NCBI GenBank assembly: GCA_009785345.1
Contig: WQWL01000012.1
Span: 1-46,422 of the forward strand
Source: Oscillospiraceae bacterium
Lineage (GTDB): Bacteria; Bacillota; Clostridia; Oscillospirales; Oscillospiraceae
Length of the DNA stretch: 46,422 nt
Direction: 5' to 3'
The first letter of the stretch is position 1, and the number at the start of each line of letters is the position of its first letter. Positions 8,022 through 16,341 of this stretch are shown piece after piece. Made by a program: the position numbers and the translations under genes. The notes beneath the pieces are model-generated. The model was not told where the DNA came from, made no database searches, and worked only from the letters and a program-made list of their open reading frames with translations.

Positions 8022-9344
8022 CTAGTTGAACTGGGGTAAATATTCTTTTTGTGCTGCAAGCAACTCATCTGTCATTTTTTGCAATTGATCTTGCCCCAAA
8101 CGTATCGAAGACTCTTCAATTGCACATCTCATAAGTGAGACATCACCTTTCAGCGCAGCTTGGACAACTATCTCATATATTCCCGCGTAACGTAGCGTAC
8201 TTGGTAGCAGAGATGATGGAAAGTCCGGCAACTGCACTGGTTGTATTCCAGACCCGGAAACTAGTACAGGGCGTTCGATAAACGTATCTGACGGTACGCG
8301 AGCAATAGCTGAATCATTGGGCATATTCGCATAGTATATTGCTTTTTTGTCATCATTTATTGCAGCAATAATATCCATTAACTCCTCACGATCATCTTCG
8401 TCCCGATAAGCAAATTCTGTAGGAAGAGGCTCACTACTTTCTGCATATTGATTATATTCAGCAAATATTTCATCGCCAAAAGCAATCGTACCTTCAAATG
8501 AGAATGTGCCTGAGAATGGTTTGCCACCTATCCCCAATGTTTTCCCGTAGTATGCATTTTCCGCCATAACTTCTGGAACAAATTCAGCATAATGCCTATC
8601 ATCTGATGCCACATACACATTGTGGTTTCTGACAAAGTCTGCAGTCAATGGACCAACAATGTTTTCATCTGCAGAAGAGGTGTTGATTTTTTCAATAAAA
8701 TCCGGAAACAAATCTTTGCCATTATGGCGCATCTTGTAGAAAAACACCATATGATTAAGACCACAGGCCGTATATTCACCCTCTTTTGGGTCGAATCCCA
8801 TGAATCGCGAAATTCGTCGCCAACTATTCGGTACACCATGGCAAAGCCCTATTATCGGCACACCTGTAGCTCGTTGTACAGACATACAAACTACAGTCAT
8901 AGGATTAGAATAATTAAACATCATAGCGTCAGGACAATATCTTACAACATCATTTGCAATATCAACCATTGCAGGCACCATCCTCATGGCACGAGAAACG
9001 CCGCCCGGGCCAATCGTGTCCCCTACCGGTTGGAAAACACCATATTTACGTGGAATAAATACATCTTCTTCCCATGCTCTTCGACCACCTACTCCAATGG
9101 TGCACACGACATAGTCCGCGCCCGTGAGAACATCTCTTCGATCTGTTGAGTATGATAATTCAACGTCCGCCGTCTTGAGAGTAATCAGTTTTTCACATAT
9201 TAATTTTATAACGTTCAAAGCTTTGGTGTCCGTATCTACTAATGCAATATGCCACTTTTCTTGATCTCGCTCAAGTATATCTAAAATAAGTCCCTTAGTG
9301 AACATAGCACTTCCCGCACCAATAAGCACCATTTTCTTTCGCAT
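8022..9344 (-). CDS. glycoside hydrolase family 4 (CHG-type, possibly alpha-glucuronidase/galacturonidase)
   Basis: This is an NAD- and metal-dependent GH4 glycosidase. Visible are the Rossmann start KMVLIGAGSAMFTKGLI (residues 4-20), DTIGPGG (about 109-115), NYSNPM (about 144-149), the metal-ligand motif GLCHGV with its Cys, and CGLNHM with its conserved His. The motif is C-H-G rather than the C-N-x-P of enzymes acting on phosphorylated sugars. That points to an unphosphorylated substrate; C-H-G members include uronic-acid glycosidases, but this is a soft prediction. At 440 residues it is full length. AGGAGGG lies about 7 nt before the ATG. It starts 49 nt after selB on the same strand and could be read from the same transcript, though no functional link is evident. 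A second, distinct GH4 gene lies at 38520-39851. Confidence 0.85.
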   Translation of the reverse strand: MRKKMVLIGAGSAMFTKGLILDILERDQEKWHIALVDTDTKALNVIKLICEKLITLKTADVELSYSTDRRDVLTGADYVVCTIGVGGRRAWEEDVFIPRKYGVFQPVGDTIGPGGVSRAMRMVPAMVDIANDVVRYCPDAMMFNYSNPMTVVCMSVQRATGVPIIGLCHGVPNSWRRISRFMGFDPKEGEYTACGLNHMVFFYKMRHNGKDLFPDFIEKINTSSADENIVGPLTADFVRNHNVYVASDDRHYAEFVPEVMAENAYYGKTLGIGGKPFSGTFSFEGTIAFGDEIFAEYNQYAESSEPLPTEFAYRDEDDREELMDIIAAINDDKKAIYYANMPNDSAIARVPSDTFIERPVLVSGSGIQPVQLPDFPSSLLPSTLRYAGIYEIVVQAALKGDVSLMRCAIEESSIRLGQDQLQKMTDELLAAQKEYLPQFN

Positions 9345-9393
9345 GAAAAACCCTCCTATCGACCAAATTGCACTGCATCAATTTTTAATTCCG

Positions 9394-11310
9394 CTACAGC
9401 ACTTCAAACCCCTTCGCAAGTTTTCGAGCATCACCTTGCATTTTTGTTACTTGTCTTCCATCTAAGTATTCCAGCAACGCCAACGCATACTTTCTTGATG
9501 TTGAAAGCATATCACGACATTGTGCTAGTGTGATTTCATCGTTGTTATCAAAATGTGATTCTATCAGCTCAATTGCTTCATTGTAAGCAGAATTTTGCCA
9601 ATATATCTGCGGTGTAATCATAACTACTTCACCACTTGATACCATGCTCTCAAACACTTGCTCAAAATCACGCTTTTCATTTTTTGAAAATAGCGTTGAA
9701 AGCTCATCGGGTGATTTTACATCATATTTACAATTTAAAAGTTCTGCACTCAGCTTATCATGAATTTTTTGTTGTGTTGGATTATATTTAATTGCAAAAT
9801 CCGGCAATGCTGCTACCTTGTCAGACAATTTGATTACACCAGTGCCTTCCAGCGCTTTAATAACAGCGGTTGCTTCTGATGTGTCTGCATTTGGTATTAG
9901 TTTTTGGCGTAGTTCTGCAATATTCATTCCTGCACGCAAGGGATATTCATTGTGATAACTCTCCAATAATTCCTGACACAACTTAGCTTGTTTATCCAGC
10001 ACTTTGTCTGAAATGTATTTGCCAGGCATAAGCTCTACAATCTCACTTTTCTCGATTAGTAAAATTATCGCCTCGCTACAAGCTTTGCTGTCAATATCCG
10101 CTCTCGAACATAATTGTTTTTCAGTAAACACAGTTCCAAGCTCATATGCCGCAAGATTAGCAACATCCTCTGTGCTCCCCTGCTCTCGAATTTTCAGTGC
10201 ATCTATAGTTGCCTCGTTACGAGACAAACGACCTTGAGGTGTTGAATCCAGTATTATCCCACCACCGATTGTTTCCAGTGGCGAGTAAAATCGCACAACA
10301 AATCTGTCACCACGCTTGCATGGCAACGGTTCTTTTAGTTTGAGCCTTGCATAACAACTTTCTGCGTTATGTAACTCACTTTTTTCAATCAAAAAAACTT
10401 TTGCAAGCATTGTTCTTGCACCGTGATATAGATGTAGTTCAGAACTATTCTTTATTGTTCGCGATGATTCCGGCAGTACACTCAATTTAACATCAATTAT
10501 GCTTGAAACGTTAAGTGCTCCCTCTGCTGTTATCACATCACCACGCTCTACCGTGCCACGCTTTACACCGGCAAGGCTTATGGCAGTTCTTTGACCTGCA
10601 AATGCTGATTCTGCATTATCTCCATGCACTTGAATATTACGCACCGGAGCTTTTTCACCGGATGGCAATATTATTGCTGTGTCTCCCACTTTAACTGAGC
10701 CTTCGATTAAAGTGCCCGTGACAACTATTCCAAAACCATCTACCGGAAACACTCTGTCTATCGGAAGTCTGAATGGCTTATCAGTATCTTTTTCAATTGT
10801 ATTACTCTGCATTGTATGCAGAGCTTTTTTCAACTCTGATATTCCCTCTCCTGTATGAGCTGACACCTGCATAAACGGCTTGCCTTCAAGAAATGTTCCT
10901 TTTATCAGTTGTTCGATATCATCAATGACAAGCTCCAACCAATCTGTATCAGCTTTATCGATTTTTGTAATAACAACAAGGCCATCGCTGATGCCTAGTT
11001 GTGTCAAAATCCCCAAATGTTCGCGTGTTTGCGGCATAACGCCTTCGTCGGCTGCCACAATCAGCATAGCTAAATCAACTCCGCCTGCACCTGCAAGCAT
11101 GTTACGAATAAATTTTTCATGCCCCGGAACATCTATTAGTCCCGCTCTGCTGCCGTCATCAAAGTCAAGATATGCAAAACCGGGTTCGATTGTAACACCA
11201 CGGCGTTTTTCTTCCTCCAACCTGTCTGTGTCAACTCCGGTTAAAGCTTTTACAAGTGCTGTTTTCCCGTGATCAACATGTCCTGCAGTTCCGATTATCA
11301 CATGCTTCAT
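9394..11310 (-). CDS. selB: selenocysteine-specific elongation factor SelB
   Basis: SelB brings Sec-tRNA to UGA codons marked by a SECIS hairpin. The N-terminal GTPase has GHVDHGKT (residues 10-17), DVPGHE and TKIDKAD. It is followed by beta-barrel domains (KGDTAIILPSG-like and KRGDRFVVRFYSPLETIGGG blocks) and a C-terminal winged-helix region (about 375-638) ending in a YLDGRQVTKMQGDARKLAKG block. Its 638 residues fit bacterial SelB. A GAGAGGA site precedes the ATG. It follows selA by 64 nt on the same strand, a standard selAB operon. No selD or selC (tRNA-Sec) and no obvious selenoprotein was found in the window. Confidence 0.96.
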   Translation of the reverse strand: MKHVIIGTAGHVDHGKTALVKALTGVDTDRLEEEKRRGVTIEPGFAYLDFDDGSRAGLIDVPGHEKFIRNMLAGAGGVDLAMLIVAADEGVMPQTREHLGILTQLGISDGLVVITKIDKADTDWLELVIDDIEQLIKGTFLEGKPFMQVSAHTGEGISELKKALHTMQSNTIEKDTDKPFRLPIDRVFPVDGFGIVVTGTLIEGSVKVGDTAIILPSGEKAPVRNIQVHGDNAESAFAGQRTAISLAGVKRGTVERGDVITAEGALNVSSIIDVKLSVLPESSRTIKNSSELHLYHGARTMLAKVFLIEKSELHNAESCYARLKLKEPLPCKRGDRFVVRFYSPLETIGGGIILDSTPQGRLSRNEATIDALKIREQGSTEDVANLAAYELGTVFTEKQLCSRADIDSKACSEAIILLIEKSEIVELMPGKYISDKVLDKQAKLCQELLESYHNEYPLRAGMNIAELRQKLIPNADTSEATAVIKALEGTGVIKLSDKVAALPDFAIKYNPTQQKIHDKLSAELLNCKYDVKSPDELSTLFSKNEKRDFEQVFESMVSSGEVVMITPQIYWQNSAYNEAIELIESHFDNNDEITLAQCRDMLSTSRKYALALLEYLDGRQVTKMQGDARKLAKGFEVL

Positions 11311-11334
11311 TGAATTTGTCCTCTCATCTTCGTC

Positions 11335-11356
11335 ATTCTGCGACGACCCGCAGAAT
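11335..11356. repeat. inverted repeat in the selA-selB spacer
   Basis: ATTCTGCG (11335-11342) and CGCAGAAT (11349-11356) form an 8-bp stem with a 6-nt loop in the 64-nt gap between selA and selB. There is no T-run, so it should not end transcription. The sequence resembles common dispersed intergenic hairpins of Firmicutes; only one copy is seen here. Confidence 0.5.
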
Positions 11357-11374
11357 CTAGTTAGTTTTCATAGA

Positions 11375-12766
11375 CTATTTGACCATTAGCTGTGTAATTT
11401 CGGCTACTGCGTTTGCAATGTAGTCATAATCGTCTTCAAAAATGGTGCGCATATCAAGAAAATATCGATTGTTTTCAATGCGTCCAATTATGGGAACAGA
11501 CATAGCTCGCAATTTTTGCTCCATCTCATCTACACTTATCTTTCCGATTGGAGCAATAGCGTATGAATTAAGTTCTAGTCCCGGAACTGACCCGCCTCCG
11601 GCAACACTCTTCGCTTTTATTACTTCAGCTGCTCCGCCGAGTTCTTCAATTTTTTTACAAAGCACTTCTGCGCCCGAGCGTAGCATTTCCTCAGTCTGCG
11701 ATAGCATTGATAGCACAGGAATTTCACGTTCCGCCACTTGTGTGTCTGCATATACCCGAAGCGTTGCTTCCAATGCTGCTATTGTCATTTTATCTGCTCG
11801 AAGTGCGCGATATAACGGATGTTTTCTCATTTCAGCTATATATTCTTTTTTACCAACAATGATTCCACATTGTGGACCTCCGAGAAGCTTGTCTCCGCTG
11901 AAAGATACAATATCTGCACCTTTATTCAAACTTTCCTTAACCAGTGGTTCATCATATAGACCGTATTTATTCACATTAACAAGTGCTCCACTGCCAATGT
12001 CTTCAATCACAGGTATGTTGTATTTTTTACCAAGCGTAGAAAGCTCGTCGATTGGTGCCGATTCTGTGAACCCAACTATCTTAAAGTTACTAGAATGCAC
12101 TTTGAGCATTGCTTTAGTATTTTCATCAATTGCCACTTCGTAGTCAGCAGTTCTTGTTTTATTTGTGGTCCCTACTTCAAGCAAGTAGCAACCACATCTG
12201 TCAATAATGTCAGGCACACGGAATTTCCCACCGATTTCTACAAGTTCTCCACGCGATACAATAACATTACCATTACTTGCAATCGCAAAAAGAATAAGCA
12301 ATACCGCTGCAGCATTGTTATTTACAATTATTGATGCCTCACAATTAGTGATTTCGCGAAGATATTTCTCTATGCTTTCTGTTCTGCTTCCTCTTTTGCC
12401 TTCTTCTATATCGTATTCTAGCGTGCAGTAAGATGCTGCAGTATTGGTCACAGCCTCAACTGCCGCCTTTGAAAGACATGCTCTGCCAAGATTTGAATGT
12501 AGAATAACGCCCGTGCCATTTATAACAGGACGAATACCTTTTTTTGCTCGCTCCTTGGCTAGATGAATAGCATTATTTGCCAGTTCACCTGCATCCGGCA
12601 CCATACTTATTTCTCTTACCTTAATGCTTTCACGTAGTTCATTCAATATGTCCCTTGCAGCATTTGCCACCTCATGACGATACATGCCACAATTGATAAT
12701 GTACTCATGTTGCATAAGTTTATCCACTTGCGGTATTTGCCTAAATAAGTTTTCAATGTGCTCCAT
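11375..12766 (-). CDS. selA: L-seryl-tRNA(Sec) selenium transferase SelA
   Basis: SelA is a PLP enzyme converting Ser-tRNA(Sec) to Sec-tRNA(Sec) with selenophosphate. The PLP-lysine motif SFSGDKLLGGPQCG is clear at about residues 285-298, and INGTGVILHSNLGRA, near residue 90, is a family signature. The frame opens at ATG 12787 (seven extra residues), but no ribosome site precedes it. ATG 12766, starting MEHIENLFRQIP, has AAAGGA 12 nt upstream, so I prefer it; the protein is then 463 residues, the usual length. It is first in the operon with selB. The upstream region contains several short palindromes. Confidence 0.95.
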   Translation of the reverse strand: MEHIENLFRQIPQVDKLMQHEYIINCGMYRHEVANAARDILNELRESIKVREISMVPDAGELANNAIHLAKERAKKGIRPVINGTGVILHSNLGRACLSKAAVEAVTNTAASYCTLEYDIEEGKRGSRTESIEKYLREITNCEASIIVNNNAAAVLLILFAIASNGNVIVSRGELVEIGGKFRVPDIIDRCGCYLLEVGTTNKTRTADYEVAIDENTKAMLKVHSSNFKIVGFTESAPIDELSTLGKKYNIPVIEDIGSGALVNVNKYGLYDEPLVKESLNKGADIVSFSGDKLLGGPQCGIIVGKKEYIAEMRKHPLYRALRADKMTIAALEATLRVYADTQVAEREIPVLSMLSQTEEMLRSGAEVLCKKIEELGGAAEVIKAKSVAGGGSVPGLELNSYAIAPIGKISVDEMEQKLRAMSVPIIGRIENNRYFLDMRTIFEDDYDYIANAVAEITQLMVK

Positions 12767-12863
12767 AATTACGATTATTCCTTTCATACTGCTCGGTCAC
12801 AAAACAACCATAGATAATGAATGGGATACCCAATGGTCACTTTACGCATTAATTTACGGTTTT

Positions 12864-12896
12864 CCGAAGTCTTCGGCACATTTGGAATTCGAATTC
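12864..12896. promoter_or_regulatory. two short perfect palindromes upstream of selA
   Basis: CCGAAGTCTTCGG (12864-12876) and GAATTCGAATTC (12885-12896) are adjacent perfect palindromes about 100-130 nt before selA. They may be leader hairpins or operator sites; nothing ties them to a known regulator. Confidence 0.35.
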
Positions 12897-12988
12897 ATTT
12901 AAACTCTCATATTCTCATTTTCTCTTACTGCAAAACATATTATCATAAACCCTTCTTTCACTCAATAGATTACTATTTAAAAGAATAA

Positions 12989-13028
12989 AGTAACACCCCC
13001 GGCACTTGATTATAGCGGGAGTGTTACT
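12989..13028 (-). terminator. intrinsic terminator of the lipoprotein gene
   Basis: AGTAACAC (12989-12996) pairs with GTGTTACT (13021-13028), continued by an inner CCCG/CGGG pairing. On the minus strand the stem is followed by TTTATTCTTTT, fitting a terminator for the gene ending at 13071. Confidence 0.75.
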
Positions 13029-13070
13029 AAATTGATTTACTGCGATTTACTCATGATAATGATGTTGTGC

Positions 13071-13442
13071 TTAGTTTCCTGATATTATTGATTCGATTCG
13101 CTCCATTACATCACTCATTCTCTCTTCCATCATTTCTTCAAGGCGATCTTCTTCGGCTTCTGACAAATCTAACTCGTCAAATTCATCGCCCATTCTCTCA
13201 AACTCTTCCCAAAGCTCTTCGCTCAGTTCGAAAAACTTCATGCTTAGTTCTAGTGAGTCAGCGCCATCATCAGCCATAGTTTGCAGTTCATCTAAAATAT
13301 CTTGCATTTGATTAAGCACGTCATCTATCATTTCTTCTGCTCTTTGGTAGTCAGATTGTCCCGATTGTTCACATCCTACAGTTAGACCCATTGTCGCAAG
13401 TGCAAGCACTACAACCAAAATAATTGATATTCCTTTTTTCAT
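13071..13442 (-). CDS. small acidic lipoprotein, 123 aa
   Basis: The signal peptide ends in the lipobox LTVGC with the lipidated Cys at residue 24. The mature part is very acidic and helical, with Asp/Glu-rich heptad-like runs (about 33-118) that suggest a coiled coil or helical bundle. AAGGAG precedes the ATG and a terminator follows, so it is a single-gene unit. I do not recognise the family; a periplasm-facing, membrane-anchored role is all that can be said. Confidence 0.75.
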   Translation of the reverse strand: MKKGISIILVVVLALATMGLTVGCEQSGQSDYQRAEEMIDDVLNQMQDILDELQTMADDGADSLELSMKFFELSEELWEEFERMGDEFDELDLSEAEEDRLEEMMEERMSDVMERIESIISGN

Positions 13443-13576
13443 TTTCTTCTCCTTAAAATTTTACTTTTTCAAACCAGAGTAGTGTTACATAAAAATTTCA
13501 TTATGTCAATACTTTTGTGCTCAAATAACAGATATCCGGTGCAAAATCATACTTGTGTGCTGTCATTCTACCAATG

Positions 13577-13816
13577 TCAAACAGTTTTCAATGCTTGTGC
13601 CAATTGATCTCCGCATGATGTACGCTTATCTCCGCACTTAATGCCATCCAGACGCTTTATTGCATCATCTACAGTCATGTTTTTTACTAATTCGCCAATA
13701 GCTAACAAGTTGCCCGGACAACCTCCTGCAAATCTTACGTTTTTTATTACACCATCATCTGTCTCAATTTCAATAAATTGCGAACATGTACCTTTCGCTT
13801 CATATACAGTTTTCAT
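13577..13816 (-). CDS. TIGR03905-type four-cysteine (TSCPD-like) protein, 79 aa
   Basis: The protein has conserved blocks FAGGCPGNLLAIGELVKNM and DGIKCGDKRTSCGDQLAQAL. Four Cys (in the GTC-SQ, GGCPGN, IKCGD and TSCGD contexts) match a small family of TSCPD-domain proteins, although the name motif TSCPD reads TSCGD here. Related domains occur at the C-terminus of some ribonucleotide reductases, where they are likely metal-binding; the free-standing form has no function known to me. GGAGGAG lies 6 nt before the ATG. It stands alone between the lipoprotein gene and the Na/Pi transporter gene. Confidence 0.8.
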   Translation of the reverse strand: MKTVYEAKGTCSQFIEIETDDGVIKNVRFAGGCPGNLLAIGELVKNMTVDDAIKRLDGIKCGDKRTSCGDQLAQALKTV

Positions 13817-14024
13817 TTGCTCTCCTCCTCTTGTATTTTACTGGCTCCATTTTAAATCTTTCTATATATTGTGTCAAGCAAATTGGCTAAAGAAAAAACT
13901 CAACAAAATCGGTAAATTAATTGACATCTTTTTTGACAATAACCATACTTGATATACGCATAGCAGCGTGTTAATATGTTAATGAAAATTGTGTTGATTC
14001 ACACGTGAAAGAGCGGATAGAGGC

Positions 14025-15671
14025 ATGAATGAAGTAGTAATAAATATTTTCTTAGTCTGCGGTGGACTAGGTTTATTCCTGTTTGGTATGAAAATGATGT
14101 CAAGCGGAATGGAGCTAATTGCAGGTGACCGACTACAGGGTATAATCAAGCGAGTAACATCAAATCGCTTCTTTGCAGTACTTGTAGGCATCGCAGCTAC
14201 AATTGCTATAAATAGTTCAACAGCTACAACTATAATGACCGTGAGCTTTGTTAATTCCGGAATGATGAATTTGACACAAGCCATTGGCATAATAATGGGT
14301 GCCAATGTAGGCACAACATTTAGTGCACAATTAGTTGCGTTCAGAATCGACCAATTTGCACCTTTATTTATTTTCATTGGTGTTATACTTCATATTTTCT
14401 TTAAAAAGCGAAGCATAAAGAATATCGGCTATGTTGTTTTAGGCTTTGGTATTCTATTTTTCGGCGTAACTGTCATGGGTGAACCATTCAGCGACCTTAG
14501 ACACAATCCAAGCTTCTATGCAATTTTGACAACATTCCAAAACCCGATTTTGGCAGTTCTCGCAGGTTTTCTATTCACAGCAATAATCCAAAGTTCGTCC
14601 GCAACAATGGCTTTGCTGGTAACCTTACATCTATACGGTGTTCCAATACCGTTTACCACTTCTGCCTTCATTATTCTCGGCACAAATATCGGCACAAGTA
14701 TGACAACATTAATTTCTTCAATTTCAGCAAACCGTGAAAGTAAACGTGCTGCACTTTTCCATATTATGTTTGATGTAATCGGCACAACTGTGTTTGGAAC
14801 AATCATTTATATTTTTCCGGGCATATTGGCATGGTTTCAAAACACCTGGGCAGAACCTGCCCGACAGGTCGCAATGTTCCATACACTATATAACTTCGCA
14901 ACAATGTTCTTGATTTTGCCATTTGTCACTCAAGTTGCTAAACTCATGACAAAAATTGTACCTATCAAGGATGATGGAGCCGATGTTACATATGAGAAAA
15001 AACTTATATATCTTGATGAAAAAGTCAATTTCACCCCATCCATAGCCGTTGTAAATGCACATTTAGAGTTGTGCCGAATGGGTAAAATTGCTAACGAAAA
15101 TCTTGCCAGGGCACTTGATGCATTTAATAATGAAAATGTTGAAAAAGCAAAAAAAGTTATTAAAAACGAAAAAATTATTGACTACCTCAGTCACAATATT
15201 GCCGTTAAACTCATCGAAATTAATAAGATGGCTTTATCGAGTTTTGAGGCTGAAAGAGTTGGACGAATGTTCCAAATCGTTTCTGACATGGAAAGACTCG
15301 GTGACCATGCTGAAAACATTGCAGAATATGCAATCAATATGGATGAGCAAAACATTAAACTCTCCGGCACTGCAAGAGAAGAGTTGGAAGAGCTTGGTAT
15401 GCTCGCGTTAAATGTAACAACTAAAGCTATAGATGCTTATGAGCAAGAGGATAGTTCACTTCTGCAAGATGTCCGCTCAATTGAAAAAGAGGTAGACGTA
15501 CTGGCTGCAGAGTTTACCAATAACCATATCGGCAGATTAAAGCTTGCAACTTGTGAACCACGTGGCGGTGTTATATTTACTGACATGATTAGTGACTTAG
15601 AAAGAAGTGCAGACCACGCAAACAACATTGCTTTCTCCCTATTGACAGACAGCAAAAAAAGTTTGCATTAA
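14025..15671 (+). CDS. Na/Pi cotransporter family protein with PhoU-like C-terminal domain
   Basis: The membrane half (residues 1 to about 310) carries the two inverted-repeat signatures of the Na/Pi-cotransporter (NptA/YjbB) family: INSSTATTIMTVSF near residue 64 and IIQSSSATMALLVT near 188, each followed by an IMGANVGTTF or ILGTNIGTSM block. Residues from about 335 to the end form a helical PhoU-like domain (MERLGDHAENIAEYA and LERSADHANNIAFSL repeats). It should move phosphate across the membrane with sodium; bacterial relatives may act in phosphate efflux. It is 12 nt upstream of tdk and probably co-transcribed with it. The nearby PPK2 kinase also concerns phosphate metabolism. Confidence 0.9.
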   Translation: MNEVVINIFLVCGGLGLFLFGMKMMSSGMELIAGDRLQGIIKRVTSNRFFAVLVGIAATIAINSSTATTIMTVSFVNSGMMNLTQAIGIIMGANVGTTFSAQLVAFRIDQFAPLFIFIGVILHIFFKKRSIKNIGYVVLGFGILFFGVTVMGEPFSDLRHNPSFYAILTTFQNPILAVLAGFLFTAIIQSSSATMALLVTLHLYGVPIPFTTSAFIILGTNIGTSMTTLISSISANRESKRAALFHIMFDVIGTTVFGTIIYIFPGILAWFQNTWAEPARQVAMFHTLYNFATMFLILPFVTQVAKLMTKIVPIKDDGADVTYEKKLIYLDEKVNFTPSIAVVNAHLELCRMGKIANENLARALDAFNNENVEKAKKVIKNEKIIDYLSHNIAVKLIEINKMALSSFEAERVGRMFQIVSDMERLGDHAENIAEYAINMDEQNIKLSGTAREELEELGMLALNVTTKAIDAYEQEDSSLLQDVRSIEKEVDVLAAEFTNNHIGRLKLATCEPRGGVIFTDMISDLERSADHANNIAFSLLTDSKKSLH

Positions 15672-15683
15672 TGAGGTGTTTCA

Positions 15684-16316
15684 ATGGCTAAGTTATATTT
15701 TCGTTATGGTGCAATGAATAGTGGCAAAACAGCAAACTTGCTTATGGTTGCTGATAACTATACCAATCAAGGAAAAAATGTTGTTATCTTGAAGCCGGAT
15801 AAAGATACTCGTTGGAATATGGCTGCAGAGGTTAAGTCTCGTGCAATCGTTTCATCGAAACCTGCAACTTTAGTTAGTGATAGTCAAGATTTAATACAGC
15901 TCATTTCTGATTTGTTGCAAGAGAAGGAAATCGCAGCCATTTTGGTCGAAGAAGCGCAGTTTCTGACAGCTGAACAAGTACGTCAGCTTGCTGTCATTGT
16001 CGATACAAAGAACATTCCTGTTTTATGCTACGGACTAAGATGCTCATATCTCGATGGAAAGCTATTTGATGGAAGTGCGGCATTGCTATACTGGGCTGAT
16101 ACAATTGAAGAAATTAAAAATGTGTGCCAATACTGCACAAGTAAGGCCACAAAAAATCTACTTTGCATTGATGGTATTCCTCAATATAGTGGTAGTTTTG
16201 TTGTTATGGGCGATGTTGACGGCAGCTCAGAGATTGTGTTCACACCAGTTTGTAGAAAACACTATATAAATCCGCCTAGCGAACTGCGTTCGCAGGGGTT
16301 AGGGTCTAGGGGTTAG
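15684..16316 (+). CDS. tdk: thymidine kinase
   Basis: Type II thymidine kinase phosphorylates thymidine with ATP in nucleoside salvage. Visible are the P-loop GAMNSGKT (residues 9-16), the Walker B block VEEAQFL (about 91-97), YGLRCSYLDGKLFDGSAALL, and zinc ligands CQYC (about 147-150) and CRKHY near 189. The last residues (RSQGLGSRG) and the stop codon come from the dispersed TTAGGG repeat, so the natural C-terminus has been replaced or extended. The core looks intact. It shares a transcript with the Na/Pi transporter, and the dehydrogenase-phosphatase fusion gene starts 25 nt later. Confidence 0.95.
   Translation: MAKLYFRYGAMNSGKTANLLMVADNYTNQGKNVVILKPDKDTRWNMAAEVKSRAIVSSKPATLVSDSQDLIQLISDLLQEKEIAAILVEEAQFLTAEQVRQLAVIVDTKNIPVLCYGLRCSYLDGKLFDGSAALLYWADTIEEIKNVCQYCTSKATKNLLCIDGIPQYSGSFVVMGDVDGSSEIVFTPVCRKHYINPPSELRSQGLGSRG
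16294..16316 (+). repeat. TTAGGG-type dispersed repeat, copy A (tdk stop)
   Basis: The core TTAGGGTCTAGGGGTTAG (16299-16316) encodes L-G-S-R-G-stop in the tdk frame. A hairpin, GCGAAC with GTTCGC (16279-16293), lies directly upstream. Other copies are at 20105-20137, 28540-28564 and 29900-29934, each at the end of a gene. Confidence 0.75.
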
Positions 16317-16341
16317 TTCGTAAAATAAGGGAGTTACATAC

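Noticed and set aside
10880-12143. Plus-strand open frames opposite selB and selA
   Set aside because: They are Ser/Pro/Ile-rich antisense shadows of well-identified genes.
12788-13070. tRNA-Sec (selC) beside selA
   Set aside because: No cloverleaf or long variable arm could be built. The hairpins present are short palindromes and a terminator.
13577-13816. Possible selenoprotein next to selAB
   Set aside because: The four-cysteine frame is complete without any in-frame TGA, and no SECIS-like hairpin was seen in or after it.
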